Assembly: GCA_900465665.1 (NCBI GenBank)
Contig: UBJO01000096.1
Location: 1 to 32,632 of the forward strand
Source of the DNA: Hyphomicrobiales bacterium
GTDB lineage: Bacteria; Pseudomonadota; Alphaproteobacteria; Rhizobiales; Rhizobiaceae
DNA length: 32,632 bases
Direction of reading: 5' to 3'
This document shows, piece by piece, positions 24,860-32,632 of the stretch. The position numbers and the translations under genes were made by a program. The stretch's first letter is position 1; each line of letters starts with the position of its first letter. Under the pieces are notes generated by a model, which was given only the letters and a program-made list of their open reading frames with translations, was not told where the DNA came from and searched no databases.

Positions 24860-26341
24860 ATGACGTGCAAACTATCGCTGGCAACGCTTTCCGACGCGGC
24901 TAAGACAGCCGCTGTACCGGCCTATGAGCGGGCGTCGCTGAAGGCGGGCATCGTGCACTTCGGCGTCGGCAACTTCCACCGCGCCCACCAGGCAATTTAT
25001 CTCGACGACCTGTTCAACAAGGGCGAGGCACACGACTGGGCGATCATCGGCGCCGGCATTCTGCCGTCCGATGCCGCCATGCGCGACAAGCTCGCCGCCC
25101 AGGATTTCCTGACGACGGTCGTCGAGCAGGACAACAACAAGACCTCGGCGCGCGTCACCGCGCCGATGATCGATATCCTGCCCGTGGGCGACGCCAAGAC
25201 CATCATCGCCAAGCTCGCGGACCCCGAAATCCGCATCGTCTCGATGACGATCACCGAGGGCGGCTACTTCATCGACGCATCCGGCAAGTTTAATCCTGAT
25301 CATCCGGCAATCGCAGCCGACGGAAAGAACCCCGCCGATCCGAAGACCGTCTTCGGCCTGATCGTCGCCGGTCTCAAGGCGCGCAAGGACAAGGGCCTCG
25401 TGCCGTTCACCGTCATGTCGTGCGACAACATTCCGCACAATGGTGTCGTCACCCGCAACGCGGTGGTCGGCACGGCGGCGCTGTCGGATCCTGCCTTTGC
25501 CGAGTGGATCAAGGCCAATGTCGCCTTCCCGAACGCCATGGTCGACCGCATCACGCCGGCCACCGGCCAGCGCGAGATCGACTTGCTCAAGGACGTCTTC
25601 GATATCGAGGACAACTGGCCCGTCTATTGCGAAGAGTTCAAGCAGTGGGTGTTGGAAGACAAGTTCACCGCCGGTCGTCCGGCGCTGGAGAATGTCGGCG
25701 TCACCTTCGTGCCCGATGTCACGCCCTACGAGCACATGAAGATCCGCATCCTGAATGGCGGCCATGCGGCGATCGCCTATCCGGCGGCGCTGATGGACAT
25801 CCATTTCGTGCATGATTCGATGGAAGACCCGCTGATCCGCGCCTTCCTCGCCAAGCTCGAGAAGGACGAGATCATCCCGATCGTGCCGCCGGTGCCGAAC
25901 ACTTCGCTGACGGACTATTTCGCGCTGATCGAGCACCGCCTGCTCAACCCGAAGATCGCCGACACCATCCCGCGCTTGGCGCAGGACGGCTCCAACCGCC
26001 AGCCGAAGTTCATCCTGCCGTCGACGCTCGACAACCTGAACCAGGGTCGCGACGTGATCGGCCTGTCGCTGGTTTCGGCTCTGTGGTGCCGCTACTTCGC
26101 CGGCAAGACCGATACCGGCCAGGATATCGTCTTCAACGATGCCAGCGCCGACCGGCTGCATGCCGCCGCGATCAAGGCCAAGGACGACCCGATGGCGTTC
26201 CTTGCCTTCGACGACATCTTCGGCGAGGTCGCCAAGTCCGAGCTCTTCCGCAAGCGCTTCGCGCATGCGCTGAAGACGCTGTGGGAAAAGGGCACGCGCG
26301 AGACGCTGCAGCTTTACCTCGACAACAAGCTCGCGGCATAA
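24860..26341 (+). CDS. mtlK: Mannitol 2-dehydrogenase (polyol-specific long-chain dehydrogenase)
   Basis: Cytoplasmic NAD-dependent dehydrogenase of 493 aa, the length of the Pseudomonas fluorescens enzyme, converting D-mannitol to D-fructose (relatives also oxidise D-arabitol or D-sorbitol). The N-terminal nucleotide site is IVHFGVGNFHRAHQAIYLDD, a hallmark of the family. The catalytic triad lies in MKIRILNGGHAAIAY: K294, N299 and H302, one residue off the K295/N300/H303 of P. fluorescens. TITEGGYF and FTVMSCDNIPHNG are further family motifs. AGAGGA precedes the ATG. In relatives smoS lies between smoK and this gene; it is absent here. Confidence 0.94.
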   Translation: MTCKLSLATLSDAAKTAAVPAYERASLKAGIVHFGVGNFHRAHQAIYLDDLFNKGEAHDWAIIGAGILPSDAAMRDKLAAQDFLTTVVEQDNNKTSARVTAPMIDILPVGDAKTIIAKLADPEIRIVSMTITEGGYFIDASGKFNPDHPAIAADGKNPADPKTVFGLIVAGLKARKDKGLVPFTVMSCDNIPHNGVVTRNAVVGTAALSDPAFAEWIKANVAFPNAMVDRITPATGQREIDLLKDVFDIEDNWPVYCEEFKQWVLEDKFTAGRPALENVGVTFVPDVTPYEHMKIRILNGGHAAIAYPAALMDIHFVHDSMEDPLIRAFLAKLEKDEIIPIVPPVPNTSLTDYFALIEHRLLNPKIADTIPRLAQDGSNRQPKFILPSTLDNLNQGRDVIGLSLVSALWCRYFAGKTDTGQDIVFNDASADRLHAAAIKAKDDPMAFLAFDDIFGEVAKSELFRKRFAHALKTLWEKGTRETLQLYLDNKLAA

Positions 26342-26347
26342 GCATCA

Positions 26348-26370
26348 GGCGGCGGGCGCTCCCCGCCGCT
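26348..26370 (+). other. Hairpin between mtlK and HAD gene
   Basis: GCGGCGGG (26349-26356) pairs with CCCGCCGC (26362-26369) around a 5-nt loop, 7 bp after the mtlK stop. There is no T run, so it is more likely a stabilising or weakly terminating intercistronic hairpin. Confidence 0.45.
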
Positions 26371-26418
26371 ATCCACCCACCTCTGCCTGCAATGTCTTGA
26401 ACCCTGATTGGATGTGTC

Positions 26419-27108
26419 ATGGCTGATGCTGAAACACGGCTTGTGATCTTCGACTGCGACGGCGTCCTCGTCGACAGCGAGCCGATCTCCGTCACCGTTC
26501 TCGTCAAGGCCATGAACGATCTCAACGTGCCGATCACCGAGGACGAGGTGTATGGCCGCTTTCTCGGACGCAGCCTCGCGACCGTGATCGAGACGATGAA
26601 GACGGAATATAACGTCCATCCCGGCGAAGCTTTCCTTGAGCAGATCCGCACCGATCTCTATGCACGCTTTCGCACCGAGCTGAAGCCGATCACAGGCATC
26701 GCGGATACGATCGACGCCCTCGATATTCCCTGCTGCGTCGCCTCGTCCAGCCAGGTCGAACGCATCCGTCTGTCGCTGACCGTCACGGGGCTGATCGACC
26801 GGCTGCCCAATATCTTCAGCGCCTCGATGGTGAAGAACGGCAAGCCGGCGCCGGACCTCTTTCTGCATGCAGCAAGCCAGATGCAGGTCGATCCCGTCAA
26901 TTGCGTGGTGATCGAGGACAGCCCGGCCGGCATCGAGGCCGCCAAGGCCGCGGGCATGACCGTATTTGCCTTCACCGGCGGCTCGCATGCCAATTTCGCC
27001 GGCTATCGCGACGAGCTTGACCGCCTTTCCCCCGACGCTACGTTTGACGTCATGCCGGATTTGATCCACCTTATGAAAAAACATCAGCGGGACGGGAACG
27101 ACCTTTAA
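26419..27108 (+). CDS. HAD-family sugar-phosphate phosphatase-like hydrolase
   Basis: Cytoplasmic HAD hydrolase of 229 aa, subfamily IA (beta-phosphoglucomutase/phosphatase-like). Motif I is IFDCDGVLVDSE with the nucleophile D12 and D14, motif II CVASSSQ, motif III Lys in VKNGKPAPDLFL, and motif IV VIEDSPAGIEAAKAAGM. The cap domain lies between residues about 20 and 85. A role in removing phosphate from a toxic or dead-end sugar phosphate of the polyol pathway is plausible but not shown. Its stop overlaps the next start (TAATG), so it is coupled to the FGGY kinase. Confidence 0.87.
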   Translation: MADAETRLVIFDCDGVLVDSEPISVTVLVKAMNDLNVPITEDEVYGRFLGRSLATVIETMKTEYNVHPGEAFLEQIRTDLYARFRTELKPITGIADTIDALDIPCCVASSSQVERIRLSLTVTGLIDRLPNIFSASMVKNGKPAPDLFLHAASQMQVDPVNCVVIEDSPAGIEAAKAAGMTVFAFTGGSHANFAGYRDELDRLSPDATFDVMPDLIHLMKKHQRDGNDL

Positions 27109-28691
27109 TGCCTCAGCATGTGGTTGCTGTTGATATCGGCACGGGCAGCGCACGCGCCGGCGTCTTCGATGCGCGCGGCCAGCTGCTGGGCAAGGCCGAT
27201 CATCCGATCATCATGAACCGGCCCCGCGAAAACCACGCCGAGCATGATTCCGAGGATATATGGTCGGCGGTGTGCATCGCCGTGCGCCGCGCGATGGAGC
27301 AATCGGGCGTCGCACCCGAGAGCGTCGGCGCGATCGGTTTCGACGGCACCTGTTCGCTTGTGGTCCGGGATATCGATGGCGGGCAGATCAGCGTGTCGAC
27401 GGGCGGCGAGCGTCGTTTCGACACCATCGTCTGGCTCGATCACCGGGCGCTGAAGGAAGCGGATTTCTGCACGGCGACCGGCCACGAGGTGCTGGAGCAT
27501 TCCGGGCATTTCATGTCACCCGAGATGGAAATGCCGAAGCTGATGTGGCTGAAGAAGAAGCTGCCCGGCACATGGGCGAATACCGGCTATCTCTTCGACC
27601 TCGCCGATTTCATGACGTGGAAATCCACCGGCTCGCTTGCGCGGTCGCGCTGCACGCTGACGTCCAAGTGGAACTATCTCGCTCACCTCAAGGATGGCTG
27701 GCGCAAGGATTTTCTCGAGCAGATCGGCCTCGACGACCTGCAGGCGCGCGGGCAGCTGCCCGACGACACCGTTGCGGTCGGCGGCAGCGTCGGCACGCTG
27801 ACGAAGGAGGCCGCCTCGGCGCTGGGGCTGACCACTTCCTGTCACGTCTCCTCCGGCATGATCGACGCCTATGCCGGCGCGCTCGGAACGCTTGGCGGCG
27901 ACGCGCATGATCCGGAACGGCTGGAACGGCAGCTGGCGCTGATCGCCGGCACGTCGAGCTGCATCGTCTCGTTCTCGCGCAAGCGGCGCCCGAGCCACGG
28001 CATGTGGGGCCCCTATTATGAGGCCGTTTTTCCTGGCACTTGGCTCGTCGAGGCCGGGCAGTCGGCGACGGGGGCCTTGCTCGACCATGTCGTCCGGATG
28101 CATGCGGCAGGCGGCGAGCCGACGGCGGCGTTGCACCAGAAGATCGTGTCGCGGATCTCGCAGCTGCGTGCGGAAGAGGGCGATGCCTTCGGCGCCCGGA
28201 TTTTCGTGCTGCCCGATTTTCACGGCAACCGATCGCCGCTTGCCGACCCGCACGCGGTCGGCGCAGTCAGCGGGTTGACGCTCGACACATCGTTCGACGG
28301 GCTCTGTGCGCTCTACTGGCGCACCGGCGTGGCGATCGCGCTCGGCATCCGTCATATCCTCGAGCGGATGAAGGAATATGGCTACGCGCCCGACACGCTG
28401 CATGTGGCCGGCGGGCATGTGAAGAACCCTGTGCTGATGGAGCTCTATTCGGATGCGACCGGCTGCAAGGTGGTGGTTCCAAAGATGAACGAGGCGGTGC
28501 TTCTCGGCACCGCGATGGCGGCCTCCGTCGCCTGCGGTCTGCATGCCGACCTCGCCACGGCGGGTTCGGCCATGTATCCCGGCGGCGACGTGCATGTTCC
28601 CGATGAAAGCAAGCGCGCGCTTTATGACCGGGATTACCGGCGGCTGCTCGCGATGTATCGCCATCGCGCCGAGCTCGAGGCAATGGAATAG
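27108..28691 (+). CDS. FGGY-family pentulose kinase, D-ribulokinase type
   Basis: Cytoplasmic carbohydrate kinase of 527 aa. The FGGY N-domain starts VAVDIGTGSARAGVFD, then IGFDGTCSLVV and DTIVWLDHRALKEA; the C-domain has AGTSSC, GPYYEAVFPGTWLVEAGQSATG and, most telling, LPDFHGNRSPLADP. These match the D-ribulokinase group that includes human FGGY, better than xylulokinase or glycerol kinase. It would phosphorylate D-ribulose (or a similar ketopentose) to the 5-phosphate, feeding the pentose phosphate pathway. Its start is coupled to the HAD gene. No fructokinase is present in the window, so fructose made by MtlK must be phosphorylated elsewhere. The stop is 10 bp from the convergent RpiR gene. 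Confidence 0.8.
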   Translation: MPQHVVAVDIGTGSARAGVFDARGQLLGKADHPIIMNRPRENHAEHDSEDIWSAVCIAVRRAMEQSGVAPESVGAIGFDGTCSLVVRDIDGGQISVSTGGERRFDTIVWLDHRALKEADFCTATGHEVLEHSGHFMSPEMEMPKLMWLKKKLPGTWANTGYLFDLADFMTWKSTGSLARSRCTLTSKWNYLAHLKDGWRKDFLEQIGLDDLQARGQLPDDTVAVGGSVGTLTKEAASALGLTTSCHVSSGMIDAYAGALGTLGGDAHDPERLERQLALIAGTSSCIVSFSRKRRPSHGMWGPYYEAVFPGTWLVEAGQSATGALLDHVVRMHAAGGEPTAALHQKIVSRISQLRAEEGDAFGARIFVLPDFHGNRSPLADPHAVGAVSGLTLDTSFDGLCALYWRTGVAIALGIRHILERMKEYGYAPDTLHVAGGHVKNPVLMELYSDATGCKVVVPKMNEAVLLGTAMAASVACGLHADLATAGSAMYPGGDVHVPDESKRALYDRDYRRLLAMYRHRAELEAME

Positions 28692-28701
28692 ATTTCGATT
28701 G

Positions 28702-29556
28702 CTAGCGGTTGGGCTCTTCGCCGAGCATGACGCTGAATTCGGTCATGCGGCTGGCACGCGCGACGGCTTCGTCACCGACAGCGCTGACGACAGCTGAGGA
28801 CAGACAGTCGAGAAGCGCGATCACCGGCGGCAGGTTGTCCTGTTCGCCCGGCCGGGTCGGAGGGAGCGGCAGGATGAGATTGGCCTGATCGAGCACCCAG
28901 TTGGCGCTTTGCGCGCTGATGAGCACGACCTTGTATCCGTAGCGCCGGGCGATACGGGCGAGCAGACGGGCCTTCTTGAAGCGCTGGCTGTCGATGATCA
29001 CGAGCAGCGCGCCCTCGCCGCTGACGCGCGCGAAGAGCTCGGCGAAGCGGTTTCCGCTGCCGTCGAGCGCATGCACGCCATCACGCGCCTGCGTCAGGCG
29101 CTGGCTGAAATGCGTGGCGAAGCTTGCCTGCGAGACATGGGTGGCGATGAACACCTCGCTTGCCGTGCGGATCATCGCCACCGCGTCGCTCCAGTGCTGC
29201 TGTCCGGTGAGATGATAAATGTGATGCAGCGCCTGGATCTGCTCGGCGACCAGCACGGCGAGCGGCTTTCCGTCGGCGGCATCGACCTGCAGTTCCGACA
29301 TCGAGGCCTGCATCTGCGTGGCCGAGACGCCGGCAACGTCGCGGATCTGGACTTTTACGCTGTCTAACCCCTGATAGCCAAGCGCCCGCAGAAAGCGGCC
29401 GACGGTCATAGGACTCAGGTCCAGCCGATCGGCCACCGAGGCTGCGGTTTCGAACGGCAGATCACTCAAGTGTTCGGTGAAATATTTTGCGATGCGACGT
29501 TCGGCGGGCGTGCCGGATTTCGCGTATTGGCGGAGCTTCTGAACAAAGTCTTCCAC
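28702..29556 (-). CDS. MurR/RpiR-family transcriptional regulator
   Basis: Regulator of 284 aa with an N-terminal RpiR helix-turn-helix (FETAASVADRLDLSPMTVGRFLRALGY, about residues 34-60) and a C-terminal SIS sugar-phosphate domain (about 110-260; ALLVIIDSQRFKKARLLARIARRYGYKVVLIS). I choose the GTG at 29556: the in-frame extension to a TTG at 29619 has low third-position GC (about 8 of 21 codons), unlike the gene body, and the family domain begins at this GTG. The ligand is unknown. It converges on the ribulokinase gene and may respond to a sugar phosphate from that operon. Confidence 0.85.
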   Translation of the reverse strand: MEDFVQKLRQYAKSGTPAERRIAKYFTEHLSDLPFETAASVADRLDLSPMTVGRFLRALGYQGLDSVKVQIRDVAGVSATQMQASMSELQVDAADGKPLAVLVAEQIQALHHIYHLTGQQHWSDAVAMIRTASEVFIATHVSQASFATHFSQRLTQARDGVHALDGSGNRFAELFARVSGEGALLVIIDSQRFKKARLLARIARRYGYKVVLISAQSANWVLDQANLILPLPPTRPGEQDNLPPVIALLDCLSSAVVSAVGDEAVARASRMTEFSVMLGEEPNR

Positions 29557-29775
29557 GGCAGCTGTCCCGATTTTGGGTGATGTTTCCTGTCTGCTTGAAA
29601 CAAATCCTTGCGTCCGCAAATATTCGGAGCGCCCTGCAAGTAATCTTAGATGCTGATTTAAATATATATTATGAAAGGCTTTCGAACAACAATTCCCTCA
29701 ATCCGGCGAAATAATTTCAGCCTTGCCGTTCAAAGATCAGATTCCTACATCATCGCCACAACCGGAGACGTCACC
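29557..29775. other. AT-rich divergent intergenic region between rpiR-like and CysZ-like genes
   Basis: The 219 bp include an unusually AT-rich core (about 29650-29672, ATTTAAATATATATTATG). It probably holds the promoters for the divergent RpiR-type and CysZ-like genes. An in-frame ATG at 29671 exists but the following codons do not look like coding sequence. Confidence 0.45.
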
Positions 29776-30489
29776 ATGATCCTCGAAGCGGCGCGCCTTT
29801 CCATCACCAATCTCTTTGCCTCGGAAACGCGGTCGGTGTTCTGGAAAGTGCTCGGGCTGACCATCCTGGCGCTGATCGGCCTGTGGCTGGCGCTGCGCAG
29901 CGCCTTCATGGCTTTCGTCTTTCCCTGGATCGCCAGCTTCTTTCCCGCGATGCCCGATTGGGCAGGCTGGCTGGGCTTCGTCTTCGCCATCATGGCAGGG
30001 ATTGGACTAGCGTTGGGGTTGGCACTTTTGCTGTCGCCGGTGACGGCATTGATCGCCGGATTGTTTCTCGACGATGTCGCCGACGTCGTGGAAAAGCGCG
30101 ATTATCCCGACGACGTGCCCGGCACCGCCATGCCGCTCGGCCCGGCCGTAGTCAGCTCGATCAAGTTCCTCGGCGTCGTCATCGTCGGCAACATCGTGGC
30201 GCTGTTCCTGCTGTTCATCCCCGGCGTCAATCTCGTCGCCTTCTTCCTGGTCAACGGCTACCTGCTCGGCCGGGAATTCTTCGAGTTCGCCGCCATGCGT
30301 TTCCGCCCACCGGCCGAGGCGCGGCTCTTCCGCCAGAAACATGCGCCGACGGTGTTTCTCGCCGGTCTCATGATCACCGCTTTCCTGGCCATCCCGATCG
30401 TCAACCTGCTGACGCCGCTGTTTGCCGCGGGCATGATGGTGCATCTGCACAAGCTGCTGTCGCGTAGGGAACTCGGTGTTCGGGTCTGA
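29776..30489 (+). CDS. CysZ/EI24-like membrane protein
   Basis: Inner-membrane protein of 237 aa of the EI24/CysZ superfamily. Helices are expected near residues 22-42, 52-85 (LGFVFAIMAGIGLALGLALLLSPVTALI), 128-160 (SIKFLGVVIVGNIVALFLLFIPGVNLV) and 198-225. GYLLGREFFEFAAMRF and LVAFFLVNGYLLGREF are typical of the family. CysZ of E. coli is a sulfate channel; no sulfur gene is nearby, so the substrate is open. GGAG lies before the ATG at 29776. The stop is 6 bp from the convergent nth gene. Confidence 0.82.
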   Translation: MILEAARLSITNLFASETRSVFWKVLGLTILALIGLWLALRSAFMAFVFPWIASFFPAMPDWAGWLGFVFAIMAGIGLALGLALLLSPVTALIAGLFLDDVADVVEKRDYPDDVPGTAMPLGPAVVSSIKFLGVVIVGNIVALFLLFIPGVNLVAFFLVNGYLLGREFFEFAAMRFRPPAEARLFRQKHAPTVFLAGLMITAFLAIPIVNLLTPLFAAGMMVHLHKLLSRRELGVRV

Positions 30490-30495
30490 TCCTTC

Positions 30496-31278
30496 CTAGT
30501 CGACGGCCTCGCCGATCACCTGCGGCGGTAGCTCGACGAGCGGCGCCGGGATGTCGCAGCTCTTTTCGGGCGAGCGACAGAGATCGGCGATCACGCAGTG
30601 CTCGCATTCGGCGCGGCGGGCCTTGCAGGTGTAGCGGCCGTGCAGGATGAGCCAGTGATGGGCGTGGTAGAGGTAGTGCTTCGGCACCACCTTCATCAGC
30701 CGCTCCTCCACCTCGTCGGGCGTCTTGCCCGGCGCCAGCTTGATGCGGTTGGCGATGCGGAAGATATGTGTGTCGACCGCCATGGTCGCCTGGCCGAAGG
30801 CCATGGAGAGCACGACATTGGCGGTCTTGCGGCCGACGCCCGGGAGCATCACCAGCTCGTCGCGGGTCTGCGGCACCACACCGCCGAAGACATCGACCAG
30901 CATGCGCGACAGGGCGATCACGTTCTTCGCCTTGTTGCGATAGAGCCCGATCGTCTTGATGTAGTCGCGCACCTTCTCCTCGCCGAGATCCAGCATCTTC
31001 TGGGGCGTATCGGCCACCTTGAAGAGCGCGCGCGTCGCCTTGTTGACGCCGGCATCGGTCGCCTGCGCCGAGAGCGCCACGGCGACGACAAGCGTGAAGG
31101 GGTTGGAGTGCTCCAACTCGCCCTTCGGCTCCGGCCGCTGCACGGAGAAGCGGCGGAAGATCTCCTCGCGCTCGGCCTCGCTATAGACGGAGCGGACGCT
31201 CGCCTTTTTCTTGCGGCGAACGACGGGTTTTTCGGGCTGCGACGATGTGGCGGAGGATTTGAGTTTCGGACTGGACAT
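30496..31278 (-). CDS. nth: Endonuclease III
   Basis: DNA glycosylase/AP lyase for oxidised pyrimidines, 260 aa from this start. The helix-hairpin-helix is LPGVGRKTANVVL with catalytic Lys (K151), the catalytic Asp is in AVDTHIFRI (D169), and the 4Fe-4S ligands are in a C-x6-C-x2-C-x5-C motif (C218, C225, C228, C234). A basic N-terminal tail (KPVVRRKKKASVRS) precedes the core, as in other rhizobial homologues. In-frame ATGs also exist at 31302 and 31314; I choose 31278 because a -10-like TATAGA ends 6 nt upstream, which suggests leaderless transcription. It is divergent from a DUF2244 gene that starts 22 bp away. Confidence 0.93.
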   Translation of the reverse strand: MSSPKLKSSATSSQPEKPVVRRKKKASVRSVYSEAEREEIFRRFSVQRPEPKGELEHSNPFTLVVAVALSAQATDAGVNKATRALFKVADTPQKMLDLGEEKVRDYIKTIGLYRNKAKNVIALSRMLVDVFGGVVPQTRDELVMLPGVGRKTANVVLSMAFGQATMAVDTHIFRIANRIKLAPGKTPDEVEERLMKVVPKHYLYHAHHWLILHGRYTCKARRAECEHCVIADLCRSPEKSCDIPAPLVELPPQVIGEAVD

Positions 31279-31284
31279 GGACAA

Positions 31285-31292
31285 TCTATACT
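31285..31292. promoter_or_regulatory. Shared bidirectional -10 element for nth and DUF2244
   Basis: TCTATACT contains TATACT (plus strand, 31287-31292) and TATAGA (minus, 31290-31285). Each lies 6-8 nt before an ATG, 31301 on plus and 31278 on minus, so both transcripts could be leaderless. On the minus strand TTGCTT (31314-31309) with an 18-bp spacer could be the -35. The plus -35 is weak. Confidence 0.45.
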
Positions 31293-31300
31293 CGGCAGCC

Positions 31301-31813
31301 ATGATGGAAAGCAACGCCGACAGCGCTGGTCAGCCGGCGGTTTTGGACCAGCCGGTATTTTCAGCCGAGCTCTTTCCCCACCGGTCTCTCGGCCGCAAGG
31401 GGTTCAGGGTGCTCCTGCTGCTGTCGGGCGGCGTTTGCCTGCTCTACGGCCTCTTCTTCATCGCCACCGGCGCCTGGCCGATCGGCTTCTTCTTCGGCCT
31501 CGATTTTCTGCTCCTCTACGGCGCCTTCCGGCTGAATTACCGCTCGGCCAGGGCGCGCGAGATGGTGACCGTGTCGCGCACCGATATCGCGGTTCGCAAG
31601 ATCGCGCCCTCGGGGCGCACGGTCGAGCATCACTTCAATCCGTTCTGGACGCGCTTTTCGGTGCGCCGCCACGACGAAATCGGCATCCTGTCCATGCATA
31701 TTTACGGACAGGGGCGGGCGACGGATATTGGCGGCTTTCTCAATCCCGATGACCGCGAAAGCTTTGCCAAGGCGTTCAAGCGGGCGCTGGCGACGGTCAA
31801 GCAGCGAATCTGA
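31301..31813 (+). CDS. DUF2244-family membrane protein
   Basis: Inner-membrane protein of 170 aa. Two adjacent helices, about residues 37-57 (FRVLLLLSGGVCLLYGLFF) and 60-80 (WPIGFFFGLDFLLLYGAF), are followed by a soluble domain with EMVTVSRTDIAVRKI and the C-terminal GGFLNPDDRESFAKAFKRAL. This matches DUF2244. Function is unknown; related proteins are often near respiratory or electron-transfer genes, which is not the case here. ATGs at 31277, 31301 and 31304 are possible; 31301 fits the shared -10 region best. Confidence 0.78.
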   Translation: MMESNADSAGQPAVLDQPVFSAELFPHRSLGRKGFRVLLLLSGGVCLLYGLFFIATGAWPIGFFFGLDFLLLYGAFRLNYRSARAREMVTVSRTDIAVRKIAPSGRTVEHHFNPFWTRFSVRRHDEIGILSMHIYGQGRATDIGGFLNPDDRESFAKAFKRALATVKQRI

Positions 31814-31844
31814 TAATCATCTAATTCAGGCGCAAGAATCGGGT

Positions 31845-31859
31845 GGCTTCAACGAAGCC
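31845..31859 (+). other. Small hairpin after the DUF2244 gene
   Basis: GGCTTC-AAC-GAAGCC is a perfect 6+3+6 inverted repeat, 31 bp after the DUF2244 stop. It has no T run. It lies immediately before CTTGAC and the hairpin that covers the next gene's ribosome binding site, so it may belong to that gene's leader. Confidence 0.35.
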
Positions 31860-31869
31860 GCTTGACTAT

Positions 31870-31886
31870 CTCCTTGTGACAAGGAG
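31870..31886 (+). promoter_or_regulatory. Perfect hairpin occluding the ribosome binding site of the Ada-like gene
   Basis: CTCCTTG (31870-31876) and CAAGGAG (31880-31886) form a perfect 7-bp stem with loop TGA. The right arm contains AAGGAG, the ribosome binding site 7 nt before the ATG at 31894. If transcribed, this stem would hide the site; alternatively the palindrome is a DNA operator. Confidence 0.6.
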
Positions 31887-31893
31887 AAAGATC

Positions 31894-32632
31894 ATGAACA
31901 TGGTAGTCAAGCTGAACCAAGACATCACGCCCGATGGTCCCGACTACGAGACCGTCCGCCAGGTGATCGAGCTGATCACCGAGGATTACCGTGAGCAGCC
32001 GTCGCTGGAAGCGATCGCCATGCGTCTCAATCAATCACCGACGCAGCTGCAAAAGACCTTCACCCGTTGGGCCGGCCTTTCACCCAAGGCCTTCCTGCAG
32101 GCGGTCACGCTTGATCATGCCAAGCGGCTGCTGCGCAAGGAGGAGCTGCCCTTGCTGGAGACCTCCTTCGAGGTCGGTCTGTCAGGCCCCGGCCGGCTGC
32201 ACGATCTCTTCGTCACGCATGAGGCCATGTCTCCCGGCGAATGGAAAGCGCGCGGCGGCGGTCTCACCATCCGCTACGGCTTCCACCCGTCGCCTTTCGG
32301 CATCGCGCTGGTCATGGCGACCGACCGTGGCCTCGCTGGCCTTGCCTTCGCCGACATCGGCGGCGAGGCGGCCTGCCTCGAAGACATGACCTGTCGCTGG
32401 CCGAACGCGGACTATGTCGAGGACCGCGAGGCAACGGCTCCTTACGCGGCACGCATCTTCGAGCCGGGACGCTGGACGTCCGAGCAGCCGCTGCGCGTGG
32501 TGCTGATCGGTACCGACTTCCAGGTTCAGGTCTGGGAGAGCCTGCTCAAGATCCCCTTTGGCAAGGCGGTCACCTATAGCGACATCGCCAGCGACATAGG
32601 CCGTCCGACGGCGATGCGGGCGGTGGGGGCGG
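31894..32632 (+). CDS. Ada-like protein: AraC domain fused to methylated-DNA-cysteine methyltransferase (3' end outside window)
   Basis: The reading frame is open to the right edge (246 codons visible). The N-terminal half (about residues 17-105) is an AraC-type helix-turn-helix: QPSLEAIAMRLNQSPTQLQK, then WAGLSPKAFLQAVTLDHAKR. From about 130 it enters the MGMT N-domain (FGIALVMATDRGLAGLAFAD) and then DFQVQVWESLLKIPFGKAVT and YSDIASDIGRPTAMRAVG, the start of the active-site domain. The catalytic PCHR Cys lies just past the edge. The Ada N-terminal zinc domain for phosphotriester repair is missing, as in many shorter Ada-type proteins. It repairs O6-alkylguanine in relatives. AAGGAG precedes the ATG but lies in a hairpin. 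Confidence 0.88.
   Translation, partial: MNMVVKLNQDITPDGPDYETVRQVIELITEDYREQPSLEAIAMRLNQSPTQLQKTFTRWAGLSPKAFLQAVTLDHAKRLLRKEELPLLETSFEVGLSGPGRLHDLFVTHEAMSPGEWKARGGGLTIRYGFHPSPFGIALVMATDRGLAGLAFADIGGEAACLEDMTCRWPNADYVEDREATAPYAARIFEPGRWTSEQPLRVVLIGTDFQVQVWESLLKIPFGKAVTYSDIASDIGRPTAMRAVGA

Noticed and set aside
24872..26266. 464-codon minus-strand open frame opposite mtlK
   Set aside because: Antisense shadow of a gene with clear catalytic residues; no ribosome binding site or family motif.
31845..31859. Hairpin as an intrinsic terminator of the DUF2244 gene
   Set aside because: The stem is only 6 bp and no T run follows, so termination cannot be claimed.

Overview
The window looks like a chromosomal segment of an alphaproteobacterium of the Rhizobium group (R. 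leguminosarum/R. etli type). Three things point there: high GC with strong GC at third codon positions, dense operons on both strands, and several families typical of that group (smoEFGK-mtlK polyol operon, class I PPK2, SorC regulators, an MmuM/RIME-like nested palindrome in an intergenic gap). The genus call is inference from gene content. I see no phage, insertion sequence, CRISPR array, rRNA or tRNA gene, so this is mostly core and metabolic-accessory chromosome.

Layout. 1-4314 (+): ATPase and two permeases of a polyamine ABC transporter followed by a gamma-aminobutyraldehyde-type dehydrogenase, the order of E. coli ydcTUV-patD; the binding protein should lie just left of the window. 4383-5619 (-): ArsR regulator, SRPBCC/AHSA1 protein and GFA-family protein in one operon with a palindromic operator. 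5787-7949: a tiny DUF1328 membrane protein (+), then a DUF1345 membrane protein and a MerR-like/class III cyclase fusion (-). 8015-9776: divergent SDR dehydrogenase and amidohydrolase that look like two steps of the L-fuconate pathway. 9853-9998: a nested palindromic repeat. 10071-12442: transaldolase divergent from an orphan SorC regulator. 12508-15520 (+): DoxX, DUF3422 and PPK2 genes, the last with two Pho-box-like repeats upstream. 15579-19260 (-): a PH-like membrane protein, a ROK kinase and a TctD/QseB-type two-component system.

19510-28691 (+) is the main catabolic unit: SorC regulator, SmoE binding protein, SmoF and SmoG permeases, SmoK ATPase, mannitol 2-dehydrogenase, a HAD phosphatase and a D-ribulokinase-type FGGY kinase. 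Polyols would be imported, oxidised to ketoses and phosphorylated. The sorbitol dehydrogenase gene (smoS) found between smoK and mtlK in related operons is absent here, and a pair of hairpins sits in its place. An internal terminator after smoE probably keeps binding-protein expression above that of the membrane components.

28702-32632: a convergent RpiR regulator, a CysZ/EI24-like membrane protein, endonuclease III and a DUF2244 gene that start back-to-back over a shared -10 region, and an Ada-like AraC-MGMT fusion cut by the window edge, whose ribosome binding site lies inside a perfect hairpin.

I did not find a clear-cut new defence or mobile system. The best unexplained signals are regulatory: the nested palindrome, the paired Pho-box-like repeats, the leaderless bidirectional start, the occluded ribosome binding site, and an 8-mer shared by both SorC promoters and smoE.
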